Assembly: GCF_007989085.1 (NCBI RefSeq)
Contig: NZ_BJVJ01000041.1
Span: forward strand, 1 to 56,632
Direction: 5' to 3'
From: Pseudonocardia sulfidoxydans NBRC 16205
GTDB taxonomy: Bacteria; Actinomycetota; Actinomycetes; Mycobacteriales; Pseudonocardiaceae
Length of the DNA: 56,632 nt
In this document: positions 1 through 8,436 of the stretch, piece after piece
How the letters are laid out: every line of letters starts with the position of its first letter
Numbering within the stretch: position 1 is the stretch's first letter
Position numbers and translations under genes: made by a program
Notes under the pieces: model-generated
Told to the model about the DNA's origin: nothing
The model's database searches: none
Seen by the model: the letters and a program-made list of their open reading frames with translations, nothing else

Positions 1-530
1 CGCGATCGGCGGGATGAGCAGGGTGCCGATGCGTCCGGCCCAGGTCGTCGCGTTGAGCGAGACGTGGAAGAAGTAGGCGATCCAGTCGTTGACGCCCGAG
101 AGCACGAGCCATCCTTAGAACGCCAGGCCCATGACCCCGAGCGAGGTCCGGACCGGCACGTCGCGGGGGCGCTGCAGAAGGTTGTGCAGTGAACGGTCCT
201 GGGTGAACCGTCGCTCGATCGCCGGATACAGAGCGGCGAGGACGTAGAGGACGGGCAGGAACGCCGGGCTGGCCCAGAACGCCGGTGGTATGTCGTAGTT
301 GCCGAGGTGCATGTCCCACGGCGGGAAGATCCGCAACACCCCCTCGGTCAACAGGACATACCAGTCCGGCTGGGAGCCCGCGGAGATTTGGGCGGGGTCG
401 TAGGGTCCGAAGTTCCAGATCGGGTTGATCTGGAACAGCCCCGCCATCAGGGCGATGACACCGACGGTGACGGCGAAGAACGCGCCGCCCCCTTGGCCGC
501 GAACGCCGTCAGAGTGCCGTTGGTTGGCCG
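1..530 (-). pseudogene. qcrB remnant (cytochrome bc1 complex cytochrome b subunit), C-terminal part
   Basis: The minus strand encodes a stretch strongly resembling the C-terminal half of actinobacterial QcrB, including the INPIWNFGPYDP and AGSQPDWY motifs that precede the last membrane helices. The readable frame runs from about 510 to 115. It stops at a TAA (115-117), yet the same frame continues to position 1 with QcrB-like residues ([17 protein letters not shown]). Near 495-510 the frame also appears to shift within a G-run. Homology fades above about 530, just before the antitoxin gene. An internal stop, a probable indel and a missing N-terminal half make this a dead copy; a functional qcrB must lie elsewhere. 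The remnant continues off the left edge. Confidence 0.75.
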
Positions 531-552
531 GTCACAGCGATACGCTTGTCTC

Positions 553-783
553 ATGAGCAGGCTGGACCGCATCACCTCGAGTCCCGAGATCTGCCATGGG
601 CAACCGACCGTGCGCGGGCTGCGGTACACCGTCGAGAGTCTGCTGGAGCTGCTGTCCGCAGGGATGTCGGTCGACGACCTGCTCGAGGACTATCCCGACC
701 TCGAACGCGACGATGTGCTCGCGGCTCTGGAGTTCGCGGCCGTCAGCGTGGGTCGGCAACGCGTGGTTCCGCTCGGCGCCTAG
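553..783 (+). CDS. DUF433 antitoxin (VapB-like)
   Basis: A 76-residue protein with the DUF433 pattern: an N-terminal ITSSPEICHGQPTVRG segment followed by a helix-turn-helix-like region with VESLLELLSAGMSVDDLLEDYP and an LTxxDVLAALEFA-type end. DUF433 proteins are the antitoxin partners of DUF5615 PIN-like toxins. The next gene starts directly after its stop codon (TAG then GTG), the usual coupled antitoxin-toxin layout. I chose the ATG at 553 because residues upstream of it do not resemble the family. The antitoxin looks intact although its toxin is broken. Confidence 0.85.
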   Translation: MSRLDRITSSPEICHGQPTVRGLRYTVESLLELLSAGMSVDDLLEDYPDLERDDVLAALEFAAVSVGRQRVVPLGA

Positions 784-1151
784 GTGAGATTTCTCGTCGA
801 CGCGCAGCTGCCGTGGCGGCTCGCTGTGTCCTGGCAGACGCAGGGCATGACGTGGTCCACATGCGGGAACTGGCCGACGGAAACCGGGCGACGGACGGCA
901 CGATCGCCGAGATCGCCGACCGGGACGGCCGCGTCGTCGTCACGAAGGACAGGGACTTCCGCGACGGGCATCTACTGGGAGGGACACCGCGTCGGCTGCT
1001 GGTTGTCGCGACGGGCAACATCACGAACAGTGCGCTGCTCGACCTCGTCGGTCGACACCTCGCGGAGATCGTCGCTGCGTTCGACGAGGTCGACTTCGTC
1101 GAGCTGCGTCCGACGGCACTGGTCCTGCACGGCGGCCCCGGCCCGAGCTGA
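784..1151 (+). pseudogene. DUF5615 PIN-like toxin, frameshifted
   Basis: The GTG at 784 opens with MRFLVDAQLPWRLA, the typical DUF5615 beginning with its catalytic-type aspartate. The family sequence then continues in another frame from about 828 (LADAGHDVVHMRELADG, later VVTKDRDFRD and VVATGNITN) to the TGA at 1149-1151. A single indel around 825-830 therefore separates the two halves. Together they would give about 120 residues, the normal family length. Either the toxin is inactivated, leaving a lone antitoxin, or the indel is a sequencing error; the neighbouring genes also carry frame breaks. Confidence 0.8.
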
Positions 1152-1182
1152 TTCCGGCTGCGGTGTCTCCGCCGACGCCCGG

Positions 1183-1639
1183 TCAGCTCGCGTTGCCGGC
1201 CTTGGCGTCGGCGATGCACTCGGCGCGGGTCATGCCGGTCTGGCTCATGCAAGCCTGTAGTGCAGCCTCGGACGCGGCGTTGCGTTGACGCTCGATCTCC
1301 TGCTTCGGGGTGCGGTATTTGCCGACGGACGCCGGGACCTTGCCCTCGCAGACGGGGACGCCGTCGGAGGCCAGGTCGCAGGAGAAGCTCTGCTGCGAGT
1401 TGTCCAACGGCTCGCGCGGCTCCGTGGTCGTCCGCACCGGCGTCCGGGGCGCGGAGGTCGGAGGAGTTTGTCGGGACGATCGTCGACGCGGGCGGTGCCG
1501 TGGTCGGAAAATGCGAAGTGGTGGGTGGCGCCGTCGCCGGCGCCGGATCCCTGCTGCAGCCGGACGCGAGCACCGCCGCCAGCAGGACCGCCGCGAGCGA
1601 GCCGCCGACCGTCCGAAGGCTCGTCCCCACAAGACCCAT
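1183..1639 (-). pseudogene. small lipoprotein, frameshifted
   Basis: Starting at the ATG at 1639 the minus strand encodes a clear lipoprotein signal (a Leu/Ala-rich segment ending LASGCSRD, lipobox Cys about residue 28) and a Thr/Pro-rich linker. The rest of a plausible protein lies in a different frame: DNSQQSFSCDLASDGVPVC, then a Gln/Arg/Ala helix and CMSQTGMTRAECIADAKAG, ending at 1183. The switch falls near 1440-1500. The four cysteines in the second part suggest two extracytoplasmic disulfides. I do not recognise a family. The gene is either disrupted or affected by one sequencing indel. Confidence 0.6.
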
Positions 1640-1759
1640 CCCAACCGCGGTCGGGCCGGCGTGCACGCGGGAGGGGGTGAGGTGCACCCCGACGGGCGAG
1701 ACCACCGCCGGTTTGTGTCCCGCTCGTCCCACGTCGTGACCGATCGCCCACCCGCGGGG

Positions 1760-2461
1760 TCAGGCGACGCCGAGGAGCCGGTGCGCGGTGGCGCGGTCGG
1801 CGCGGAACTCCGCGGTGGTGACCTCGTGGACGATCCGGCCCTTCTCCATGACCGCGATCCGGTCGCAGACGGCGAAGGCGAGGTGGAGGTCCTGTTCCAC
1901 GAGCAGCAGGGTCACGCCTTCGCCGCGCAGGGTCGTCAGCAGCTGCGAGATCTGGTCGACGATCGCGGGGGCGAGGCCGTCGGAGGGTTCGTCGAGGAGG
2001 AGCAGCGCGGGGTCGGTGAGCAGTGCGCGGGCGATGGCGAGCATCTGCTGTTCGCCGCCGGAGAGCTGCCCGGCTTGTTGGCCGAGGCGTTCCCGGAGCC
2101 GGGGCAGGAGGTCGAGGACGGTGTCGACGGTCCAGCGGCGGCCGTGGCCGCGGGTGGCGAGGGCGAGGGTCTCGGCGACGCTGAGGCTGGCCCAGATCCG
2201 TCTGCCCTGGGGGACGATCGCGACGCCGGCGCGGGCGATGAGGTCGGGGCGCAGGCCGGCGACGTCGCGGCCGTCGAGCAGGACCCGTCCGGACGTGGGT
2301 GACACGAGGCCCATGAGCGTCATCACGAGCGTGGACTTGCCGACGCCGTTGCGCCCCAACAGCCCCAGCGCGCCGCCGGTGGGGACGGACAGGTCGATCC
2401 CGGACAGGACGGTGCTGCGGTCGTAGCCGGCGGTGAGGGCTTCGACGGCGAGGGCGGTCAT
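1760..2461 (-). CDS. livF: Branched-chain amino-acid-type ABC transporter ATP-binding protein LivF
   Basis: ATPase subunit of a HAAT-family importer, 233 aa, cytoplasmic and docked on LivH/LivM. Walker A GRNGVGKST (residues 36-44), Q-loop region IVPQGRRIW, signature LSGGEQQ (133-139) and Walker B LLLLDEP (153-159) are all present, followed by the LivF-type SDGLAP. Its ATG overlaps the LivG stop by four bases (ATGA), so translation is coupled. It is the last gene of the five-gene minus-strand operon. The exact substrate cannot be told from the sequence; amino acids, amides and aromatic acids are all transported by relatives. Confidence 0.93.
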   Translation of the reverse strand: MTALAVEALTAGYDRSTVLSGIDLSVPTGGALGLLGRNGVGKSTLVMTLMGLVSPTSGRVLLDGRDVAGLRPDLIARAGVAIVPQGRRIWASLSVAETLALATRGHGRRWTVDTVLDLLPRLRERLGQQAGQLSGGEQQMLAIARALLTDPALLLLDEPSDGLAPAIVDQISQLLTTLRGEGVTLLLVEQDLHLAFAVCDRIAVMEKGRIVHEVTTAEFRADRATAHRLLGVA

Positions 2462-3231
2462 GAGGTGAACAGCTCCTCGCGGCGGGCGGTGCCGAGGTAG
2501 GCCTCGCGGACGGCGTCGCTGGCGCGGACCTCGTCGGGGGTTCCGGAGTGCAGGACCCGGCCCAGGTGCAGGACGGTGACGCGGTCGGCGAGGTCGAAGA
2601 CGAGGTCGAGGTCGTGCTCGACGAACAGGACGGTCACGTCGCGGGGCAGGTCGTCGAGCAGGGCGAGCAGCCGGGCGCTCTCGGCGGGGGACATGCCGGC
2701 GGCGGGTTCGTCGAGCATCAGGACGGTGGGGGCGCAGGCCAGGGCGAGCGCCACCTCGAGCTGTTTGCGTTCGCCGTGGGAGAGGGCGGGGACGGGCCGG
2801 GCGGCGACGTCGGCGAGTCCGACGTCGGCGAGGAGTTCGGCGATACGGGCGTCGACATCGGGTTGGCGGCGCGGCCACGGCGCGATGCGCGCGCCCCCAC
2901 CGGCGGGGCCGTGCCGGCGGACCGCGAGTGCGACGGTCTCGGCCGCGGTGAGCGAGGCGAAGAGGCTGGCGTGCTGCAGGGTCTGGCTCATCCCGAGCCG
3001 GCAGCGGGCGACCTCCGAGAGTCGTGTGACGTCGCGGTCGGCGAGCCGCACGGTCCCGGCGTCGGGACGCATCCGCCCCGAGAGCAGCCGGAACACCGTC
3101 GACTTGCCGGCGCCGTTGGGACCGATCAGGGCGTGCCGGCTGCCGGGTTCGACGGTCAGGTCGACGTCGTCGACGGCTCGCAGCGCGCCGAACGAGCGGC
3201 GCAGGCCGTGGCAGGACAGTGCCGGCGTCAT
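2458..3231 (-). CDS. livG: Branched-chain amino-acid-type ABC transporter ATP-binding protein LivG
   Basis: Second ATPase of the importer, 257 aa, normal LivG length. Walker A GPNGAGKST lies at residues 37-45, a LivG-like signature LSHGERKQ at 150-157 and Walker B VLMLDEP at 170-176, followed by AAGMSPAE, the usual LivG motif. The ATG at 3231 overlaps the LivM stop by four bases. LivG and LivF normally form a heterodimer that powers the LivHM channel. The pairing here with livF, livM, livH and a binding lipoprotein makes the assignment firm at family level, while substrate remains open. Confidence 0.93.
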   Translation of the reverse strand: MTPALSCHGLRRSFGALRAVDDVDLTVEPGSRHALIGPNGAGKSTVFRLLSGRMRPDAGTVRLADRDVTRLSEVARCRLGMSQTLQHASLFASLTAAETVALAVRRHGPAGGGARIAPWPRRQPDVDARIAELLADVGLADVAARPVPALSHGERKQLEVALALACAPTVLMLDEPAAGMSPAESARLLALLDDLPRDVTVLFVEHDLDLVFDLADRVTVLHLGRVLHSGTPDEVRASDAVREAYLGTARREELFTS

Positions 3232-4250
3232 GGTCGTCTCCTCCGGAACGGGCGCAGCCCTGCGAGTCCCGCTGCGCCGCGGGGCAGCAGGTACACGACG
3301 AGCACGAACACGATGCCGAGCAGCAGTTCGCCGTGGCCGCCGAGGCCAGGGCCGAGTGCGTCGCGGACGAGGATGACGACGGCGGCGCCGACGACGGGTC
3401 CCCACAGGGTGCCCGCGCCGCCGATGACGACGGCCAGCAGGACGAGCGCGGCCGTCGTGAACCCGAGGTCGGACGGGGTGACGAGGCGCTGTTGGGCGGC
3501 GAGCAGCGATCCGGCGGCGCCGGCGACCGTGCCGGCGGCGACGAACGCCGCGTACTTGTAGACGACGGTCGGGTAGCCGATGGCCCGCATCCGCGGTTCG
3601 TTGTCACGGATGCCGCGCAGCGCCGCGCCGAACGGGGAGCGGGCCAGCAGCCACACCAGTGCGAACGCGACCAGGCCGACGACGAGGACGTACCAGTAGA
3701 GGTAGCCGGCGTTGAGGAGCGGTTCGCCGCCGAGGCGTGCGGCGGGGATTCCGGAGAGGCCGTTGGCGCCGCCGGTGACGGAGTCCCAGCTCTGGGCGAG
3801 CTGGGCGAGGATCTCACCGATGGCCAGGGTCAGCATGAGGAAGTAGACGCCGGCGGAGCGCACCGCGACCCAGCCCGTGGCGGCGGCCGCGACGGCGCCC
3901 ATGGCCGCCCCCGCCAGCAGCGGGACGGGGATCGCCGCGGTGACGTGGACCGACACCCAGCCGGCGGCGTAGGCGCCTGCGCCGAAGTAGGCGGCGTGCC
4001 CGAGCGACGGCAGTCCGGTCACACCGACGAGCAGGTCGAGGCTGACGGCGAGCAGGCCGAACAGGAGCAGCCGGGTGAGGGTCGTCGTCGCGAAGGGTGC
4101 GAGGAACAGGGGGGCGGCGGCGAGTACGAGGACGACGACCGTCACGACGGCGATGGTCAGGGGCGAGCGGCGACGTCCGGGTTCCGCGACGGGGGCGGTG
4201 CCGCCGACGACGTTGTCGGTGACCCCGGCCGGCCGTGACACGTCGGTCAT
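3228..4250 (-). CDS. livM: Branched-chain amino-acid-type ABC transporter permease LivM
   Basis: Inner-membrane permease of 340 aa, with a short cytoplasmic N-terminus and about nine hydrophobic segments. It has the LivM hallmarks GLPSLGHAAYFGAGAYAAG near the N-terminus and FGAALRGIRDNEPRMRAIGY, the cytoplasmic loop that contacts the ATPases. I start at the ATG at 4250 because this gives a four-base overlap with the LivH stop and removes a low-complexity Arg-rich extension. It partners LivH to form the translocation path. Confidence 0.93.
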   Translation of the reverse strand: MTDVSRPAGVTDNVVGGTAPVAEPGRRRSPLTIAVVTVVVLVLAAAPLFLAPFATTTLTRLLLFGLLAVSLDLLVGVTGLPSLGHAAYFGAGAYAAGWVSVHVTAAIPVPLLAGAAMGAVAAAATGWVAVRSAGVYFLMLTLAIGEILAQLAQSWDSVTGGANGLSGIPAARLGGEPLLNAGYLYWYVLVVGLVAFALVWLLARSPFGAALRGIRDNEPRMRAIGYPTVVYKYAAFVAAGTVAGAAGSLLAAQQRLVTPSDLGFTTAALVLLAVVIGGAGTLWGPVVGAAVVILVRDALGPGLGGHGELLLGIVFVLVVYLLPRGAAGLAGLRPFRRRRP

Positions 4251-5137
4251 GCGGTCGCCCCCGACCGGCCGCCGAAGAGCCCGCGCGGACGCACGACGAG
4301 AACCAGGGCCAGGGCTCCGAACAGCACGAACGACGCCAGGTCGGGTAGCAGGGCCCGGCCCAGCGACTCGATCTGCCCGATCACCAGGGCCCCGACGAGC
4401 GCGCCGCGCACCGACCCCAGCCCCCCGATGACGACGACCACCAGTGCGAGGATCAGCACCGTCGAGTCGAGCCCGACGCTCGCCCCGTACACGGGCCCGC
4501 CGAGTACCCCCGCGACGGTCGCCAGCAGGGAGCCGAGCGCGAACACGGTGATCTTGACGCGCCGGTTGTCGACGCCGATCGCCGCGACCATGTCGCGGTC
4601 GGCCACGGTGGCGCGGACGAGCGCGCCCAGCGTCGTCCGTTCGACGAGCAGCCACACGCCGACGGCGAGGACCGCTCCGACGCCGATCAGCACCAGCCGG
4701 TAGGTCGGGTAGGCGGCGCCGAAGATCGACGTCGAGCCGTCGAGTCCCGGCGGGGCGGGCACGGCCAGGGGGTCGTCGCCGAACAGGATCTGCAGCAGTT
4801 CGGCGACGATCAGCGCGACGCCGAGGGTGAGCAGTGCCTGGTCGAGGTGGGAGCGGCGGCGCAGCGGCTCGGTCATGACCGACAGCAGTCCGCCGGCGAG
4901 CAGCCCGATCACCGCGGCCAGCCCGAGCGCGCCGAGGAACGCGCCCCACGAGGCGCTGCCGCCGGTGAGGGCCGCCGCCACGTACGCCCCGACGACGAAC
5001 AGCGCGCCGTGGGCGAGGTTGAGCACGTCCATCATCCCGAAGACGAGCGAGAGCCCGACCGCGAGGACGAACAGCAATGCGCCGATGGCGAGGCCGTTGA
5101 GGACGCTGATCAGGTTGGCGGCGACCCAGCCCGTCAT
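4247..5137 (-). CDS. livH: Branched-chain amino-acid-type ABC transporter permease LivH
   Basis: Permease of 296 aa, standard LivH length. The N-terminus has NGLAIGALLFVLAVGLSLVF followed by GMMDVLNLAHGALF, the most conserved LivH motif; the LGALVRATVADRDMVAAIGV loop is the coupling segment to the ATPases; and the C-terminus carries VVIGGLGSVRGALVGAL. The ATG at 5137 overlaps the stop of the binding-protein gene by four bases. All four internal junctions of this operon have the same ATGA overlap, implying strict translational coupling. Confidence 0.93.
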   Translation of the reverse strand: MTGWVAANLISVLNGLAIGALLFVLAVGLSLVFGMMDVLNLAHGALFVVGAYVAAALTGGSASWGAFLGALGLAAVIGLLAGGLLSVMTEPLRRRSHLDQALLTLGVALIVAELLQILFGDDPLAVPAPPGLDGSTSIFGAAYPTYRLVLIGVGAVLAVGVWLLVERTTLGALVRATVADRDMVAAIGVDNRRVKITVFALGSLLATVAGVLGGPVYGASVGLDSTVLILALVVVVIGGLGSVRGALVGALVIGQIESLGRALLPDLASFVLFGALALVLVVRPRGLFGGRSGATA

Positions 5138-6351
5138 ACCTGCGCCTTCTGCCCTAGGTCGGCGGTGACGGCGTTGTAGAGCGCTCCGGGGGTGCCCTCG
5201 ACGGTGCGCAGGTACATGGTCTGCCGCGGGTTCTGGCCGTCGAAGGTCCAGGAGCCGCGGGGGCTGTCGTCGATCGCGCCGACCCCGTCGAGGGCGGCGC
5301 TCAGGGAGTCGCCGTCGAGGCCGGTGGCCTTGCCGAGCGCGCGGTCGAGCACTGCGGCGGCGTCCCACGTCGATACCGAGTAGCAGGTGGGGACGGCCTG
5401 GTAGGCGCCGCGGTAGGCGTCGACGAACGCGCGGTTGGCGGGGTTGTCGAGCCGGTCGGTGTAGAACAGCGACGTCTTGACGCCGACGGCCGCGGCGCCC
5501 TGCGCGGTGAGCACGCCGCCCTCGGTGAGGAAACCGGACCCGTAGAGCGGCACGGTGTCCTTGAGCCCGAACTGGGCGTACTGCTGCACGAAGCGGACCG
5601 CCTCGGCGCCCGCGAAGAAGCAGAACACCGCCCCGGCGCCGGACTGGCGGATCTGGGACAGGAACGGCTGGTAGTCCTGGGTGGTGCCGAACGGCGGCGC
5701 GGCCTCGCCCGCGATCTTCCCGCCGGCGGCTTCGTAGGCGGCCTTGAACCCGGCGCGTACCTCGGTCCCGGCGGCGTAGTCGGGGGCGATGAGGAAGACC
5801 CCGCCCTGCACGTTCTGCTGCGCCAGGTAGGGGCCGGCGGCTGCGGCGACCTGTGCGTTCTGGAACGACGTCCGCCAGACGTAGGGGGTGCGCGCCTTGC
5901 CGGTGATGTCGGCGGCGCCGGCGTTGGTGACGACGAGCAGCTTCTTGGCCTCGCTCACCACCGGTGCGGCGCCGAGGGCGGTTGCGGAGTTGACGAGCCC
6001 GACGACGACGTCGACCTGGTCGGCCTGCAGCACCCGCTGCACCGCGGGCACTCCGGACTGGGGGTTCTCGCCCTCGTCGGCGACGATCGTGGTGACGTCG
6101 CGGCCACCGATCTTCTTGTCGTGCTGGGACAGCCACAGGTCCCAGCCGCGCTGCATGTCGGTGCCGAGTGCGGCGTAGACCCCGGACTGGGGGATCACGA
6201 GGCCGACCTTGACCGGTCCGGTCGCGTCGTCTCCGGTGGATCCGGTCGACCCGCCGCCGACGCTGCTGCCGCAGGCGGCGAGTACGGGCGTGGCCGCTGC
6301 GGCGCCGAAGAGCGTGAGCAGGGTGCGCCGGGACAGGGTGAACTCCGCCAT
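5134..6351 (-). CDS. livK: Branched-chain amino-acid-type ABC transporter substrate-binding lipoprotein LivK
   Basis: Extracytoplasmic binding protein of 405 aa and first gene of the liv operon. The N-terminus SRRTLLTLFGAAAATPVLAA followed by CGSS combines a twin-arginine motif with a lipobox, so it is probably Tat-exported and lipid-anchored. The body is a periplasmic-binding-protein type I fold (VKVGLVIPQSGVYAALG, later GSGFLTEGG). The ATG at 6351 is preceded by a good AGGAGC ribosome site about eight bases upstream. The AraC gene just upstream points the same way and ends at 6499, leaving 147 bp for the liv promoter. Ligand unknown. Confidence 0.9.
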   Translation of the reverse strand: MAEFTLSRRTLLTLFGAAAATPVLAACGSSVGGGSTGSTGDDATGPVKVGLVIPQSGVYAALGTDMQRGWDLWLSQHDKKIGGRDVTTIVADEGENPQSGVPAVQRVLQADQVDVVVGLVNSATALGAAPVVSEAKKLLVVTNAGAADITGKARTPYVWRTSFQNAQVAAAAGPYLAQQNVQGGVFLIAPDYAAGTEVRAGFKAAYEAAGGKIAGEAAPPFGTTQDYQPFLSQIRQSGAGAVFCFFAGAEAVRFVQQYAQFGLKDTVPLYGSGFLTEGGVLTAQGAAAVGVKTSLFYTDRLDNPANRAFVDAYRGAYQAVPTCYSVSTWDAAAVLDRALGKATGLDGDSLSAALDGVGAIDDSPRGSWTFDGQNPRQTMYLRTVEGTPGALYNAVTADLGQKAQV

Positions 6352-6498
6352 CGGAATCGCTCCTCGTCGAACGATGTGGTGGGCCGACGTACTACTACGG
6401 GGTGTCGGAGGACGCTGATCCTGTCGAACCACACGAAAGGGCGTCAACTCTCGGAGAGGCCCCGGACGGCGATTCGTGGCACGATTCGGACGATGTCG

Positions 6499-7284
6499 TC
6501 AGGGCTGACCGGCGACCTTTCGGAAGTGCGCCGCCGGGGTGTGCCCGAAATGCCGGCGGAAGGCGTCGACGTACCCGTTGAGCGACGCGTAGCCGACCCG
6601 CCGCGCCACTCCTGCCACGGGAAGGCCGTCGGCCAGCAGGGGGAGCGACGCGCGCAGTCGTACCTGGGTGCGCCAGTCGGTGAACGTCATCCCGGTGCCC
6701 ACGGCGAATGCGCGTCGCAGCGTGCTCACGCTCGTGCCGACCTCGACCGCCCAGTCGTCCAACGACCGCTGGTCCGCGGGTGCCGCGGTCAGCCGCGTGG
6801 CGACGACCCGCGCCCGCGGGTCGGCGGGCAGCGCCACCGCGACCCCGGGGTCCGCGACGGGCCCGACGAGTCCGAACAGAAGGGTGCGGGCCGAGTCCTC
6901 GACGGTCCGCAGCTCCGGCCCGGCCAACGCGAGGAGCAGCTCCCGCAGCAGGGAGCCCACCGCGATCACGGTCGGCTCGGTCCAGTCGAGCGGGCACGCG
7001 TGTGGCCACACGTACAGGCAGTGCAGGGTCGACGGCGGCCGGTTGACGAGGTCGTGTGGCACGTGTGCCGGGAGGAACAGCGCCCGGGTCGGCGGCAGTA
7101 CCCAGGTCCGTGAGCCGACGACCGCCGTCGTCAGACCGTCGCCGACCCACGCGATCTGGTGCTGGTGGTGGCGGTGCAGCCCCCAGCCGGCGGGCTCGTC
7201 GGGCGGGAAGCGGCAGATCCACATGTCGCGCTCCGCGTCACCCTCGTGGCCGGTGTAGGGCGGCGACTCGACCGCGAGTGTCAT
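6499..7284 (-). CDS. AraC-family transcriptional regulator (iron-linked)
   Basis: 261 aa. The N-terminal cupin-like half (HRHHQHQIAWVGDG, LPAHVPHDLVN) resembles ligand-sensing domains; the C-terminal third holds two helix-turn-helix motifs (LDDWAVEVGTSVSTLRRAF and VAGVARRVGYASLNGYVDAF) and the family end GHTPAAHFRK. GGAG precedes the ATG by six bases. It is divergent from an iron-siderophore lipoprotein gene across a 98-bp gap containing an IdeR-like box, so it probably controls that uptake gene. A second AraC/lipoprotein pair with similar protein layout occurs near 29-30.7 kb. Confidence 0.88.
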   Translation of the reverse strand: MTLAVESPPYTGHEGDAERDMWICRFPPDEPAGWGLHRHHQHQIAWVGDGLTTAVVGSRTWVLPPTRALFLPAHVPHDLVNRPPSTLHCLYVWPHACPLDWTEPTVIAVGSLLRELLLALAGPELRTVEDSARTLLFGLVGPVADPGVAVALPADPRARVVATRLTAAPADQRSLDDWAVEVGTSVSTLRRAFAVGTGMTFTDWRTQVRLRASLPLLADGLPVAGVARRVGYASLNGYVDAFRRHFGHTPAAHFRKVAGQP

Positions 7285-7336
7285 GGTGGCTCCGTGGGGT
7301 GGGTTGAACGCTGAGCTGGTGTCGACGGGACTTTAC

Positions 7337-7355
7337 TGAGGTTAGCCTCACCGAC
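7337..7355. promoter_or_regulatory. IdeR/DtxR-type iron box
   Basis: The 14-base palindrome TGAGGTTAGCCTCA at 7337-7350 lies in a site matching the DtxR/IdeR consensus at about 15 of 19 positions. It sits 28 bp upstream of the iron lipoprotein start and 50 bp upstream of the divergent AraC gene. Iron-loaded IdeR would be expected to repress one or both genes. Confidence 0.75.
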
Positions 7356-7382
7356 GCAGATCGACGACCTCGTGGAGACCGC

Positions 7383-8399
7383 GTGCGCCCCCGTTCCCTC
7401 CTGCTCGCCGCCGTGCTCGTGCTGGCCGCGGGCTGTTCGTCCACCGCCCCGACGACGCCCGAGCCGGAGGTGGTTCCGCAGGCAGCCTTCCCGGTGTCCG
7501 TCGAGCACGAGTTCGGCACGACGACCGTGCCCGCGGCACCGCAGCGGGTGGTCAGCGCCGGGTACACCGAGCACGACACCCTGCTCGCGCTCGGCGTCAC
7601 ACCCGTCGCCGTGACCGACTGGTACGGCGACCATCCGTACGCGACGTGGCCGTGGGCGAAGGAGAAGCTGGGTTCGGCGACCCCGACCGTGCTCACTGCG
7701 AGTGACGGCCCGGACTACGAGAAGATCGCCGCGCAACGGCCCGACCTGATCCTCGCGACGAACGCGGGCCTGGACCGCGCGCAGTACGACCGGCTCTCCG
7801 CCATCGCCCCGACCGTCGCGCAGCCGAAGGGCAGCATCGCCTGGTTCGGGCCGTGGGACGCGCAGGCCCGCCTCATCGGGGCGGCCGTCGGCAAGGCGGA
7901 TGAGGCGAACGCGCTGGTCGACGGCCTGAAGAAGCGGTTCGCCGACACTGCCGCCGCGCATCCCGCTTTCGCCGGGACCCCGGCGATCTTCCTGCAGGCG
8001 CCCTTCTACGACGGCCACGCCATCGCCTACCAGGCCGGGTTGTCGACGGCGTTCCTCACCGACCTGGGGTTCACCGTGCCCGCCGACATCGACCGCTTCG
8101 GGCGGACGGGTGACGTGAGCCAGGCCCACATCCCGCTCGAGAACCTCGGCGTGCTCAATGCCGGCAAGGTACTGGTCTGGGGGACCGAGGACGCGGCGGC
8201 CCGCGCCGAGCTGGAGGCGCAGCCGGTCTACCGCACGCTCACTCCCGTGCAGAACGGCAACCTGGTCTTCACCGACGCCACCCTCGCCGGGGCGATCTAC
8301 TTCTCCAGCCCGCTGTCGCTGCCCTACGTGCTCGACCACCTCGTCCCGCAGCTCGACGCCGCACTGGCAGGCAACCCCGAGACGAAGCCCGCCGCCTGA
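7383..8399 (+). CDS. Iron-siderophore ABC transporter substrate-binding lipoprotein (FecB/FepB type)
   Basis: 338 aa. The signal MRPRSLLLAAVLVLAAGCSS ends in a lipobox Cys at residue 18. The body follows the PBP type III pattern of siderophore binders: PQRVVSAGYTEHDTLLALG, a KIAAQRPDLILAT segment, APTVA, and a C-terminal LPYVLDHLVPQL. The GTG start at 7383 has GGAGA four bases upstream. No permease or ATPase lies next to it, so it probably feeds a transporter encoded elsewhere. The upstream iron box and divergent AraC gene suggest induction by iron shortage and perhaps by a siderophore. Confidence 0.88.
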   Translation: MRPRSLLLAAVLVLAAGCSSTAPTTPEPEVVPQAAFPVSVEHEFGTTTVPAAPQRVVSAGYTEHDTLLALGVTPVAVTDWYGDHPYATWPWAKEKLGSATPTVLTASDGPDYEKIAAQRPDLILATNAGLDRAQYDRLSAIAPTVAQPKGSIAWFGPWDAQARLIGAAVGKADEANALVDGLKKRFADTAAAHPAFAGTPAIFLQAPFYDGHAIAYQAGLSTAFLTDLGFTVPADIDRFGRTGDVSQAHIPLENLGVLNAGKVLVWGTEDAAARAELEAQPVYRTLTPVQNGNLVFTDATLAGAIYFSSPLSLPYVLDHLVPQLDAALAGNPETKPAA

Positions 8400-8436
8400 C
8401 CGTGTGGACCCGGTCGACCCGCCGCCGACTGCCCGC

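Noticed and set aside
743..1732. Single long minus-strand reading frame spanning the toxin and lipoprotein
   Set aside because: Only its first ~50 residues are lipoprotein-like; the rest is antisense to the DUF5615 toxin and Arg-rich.
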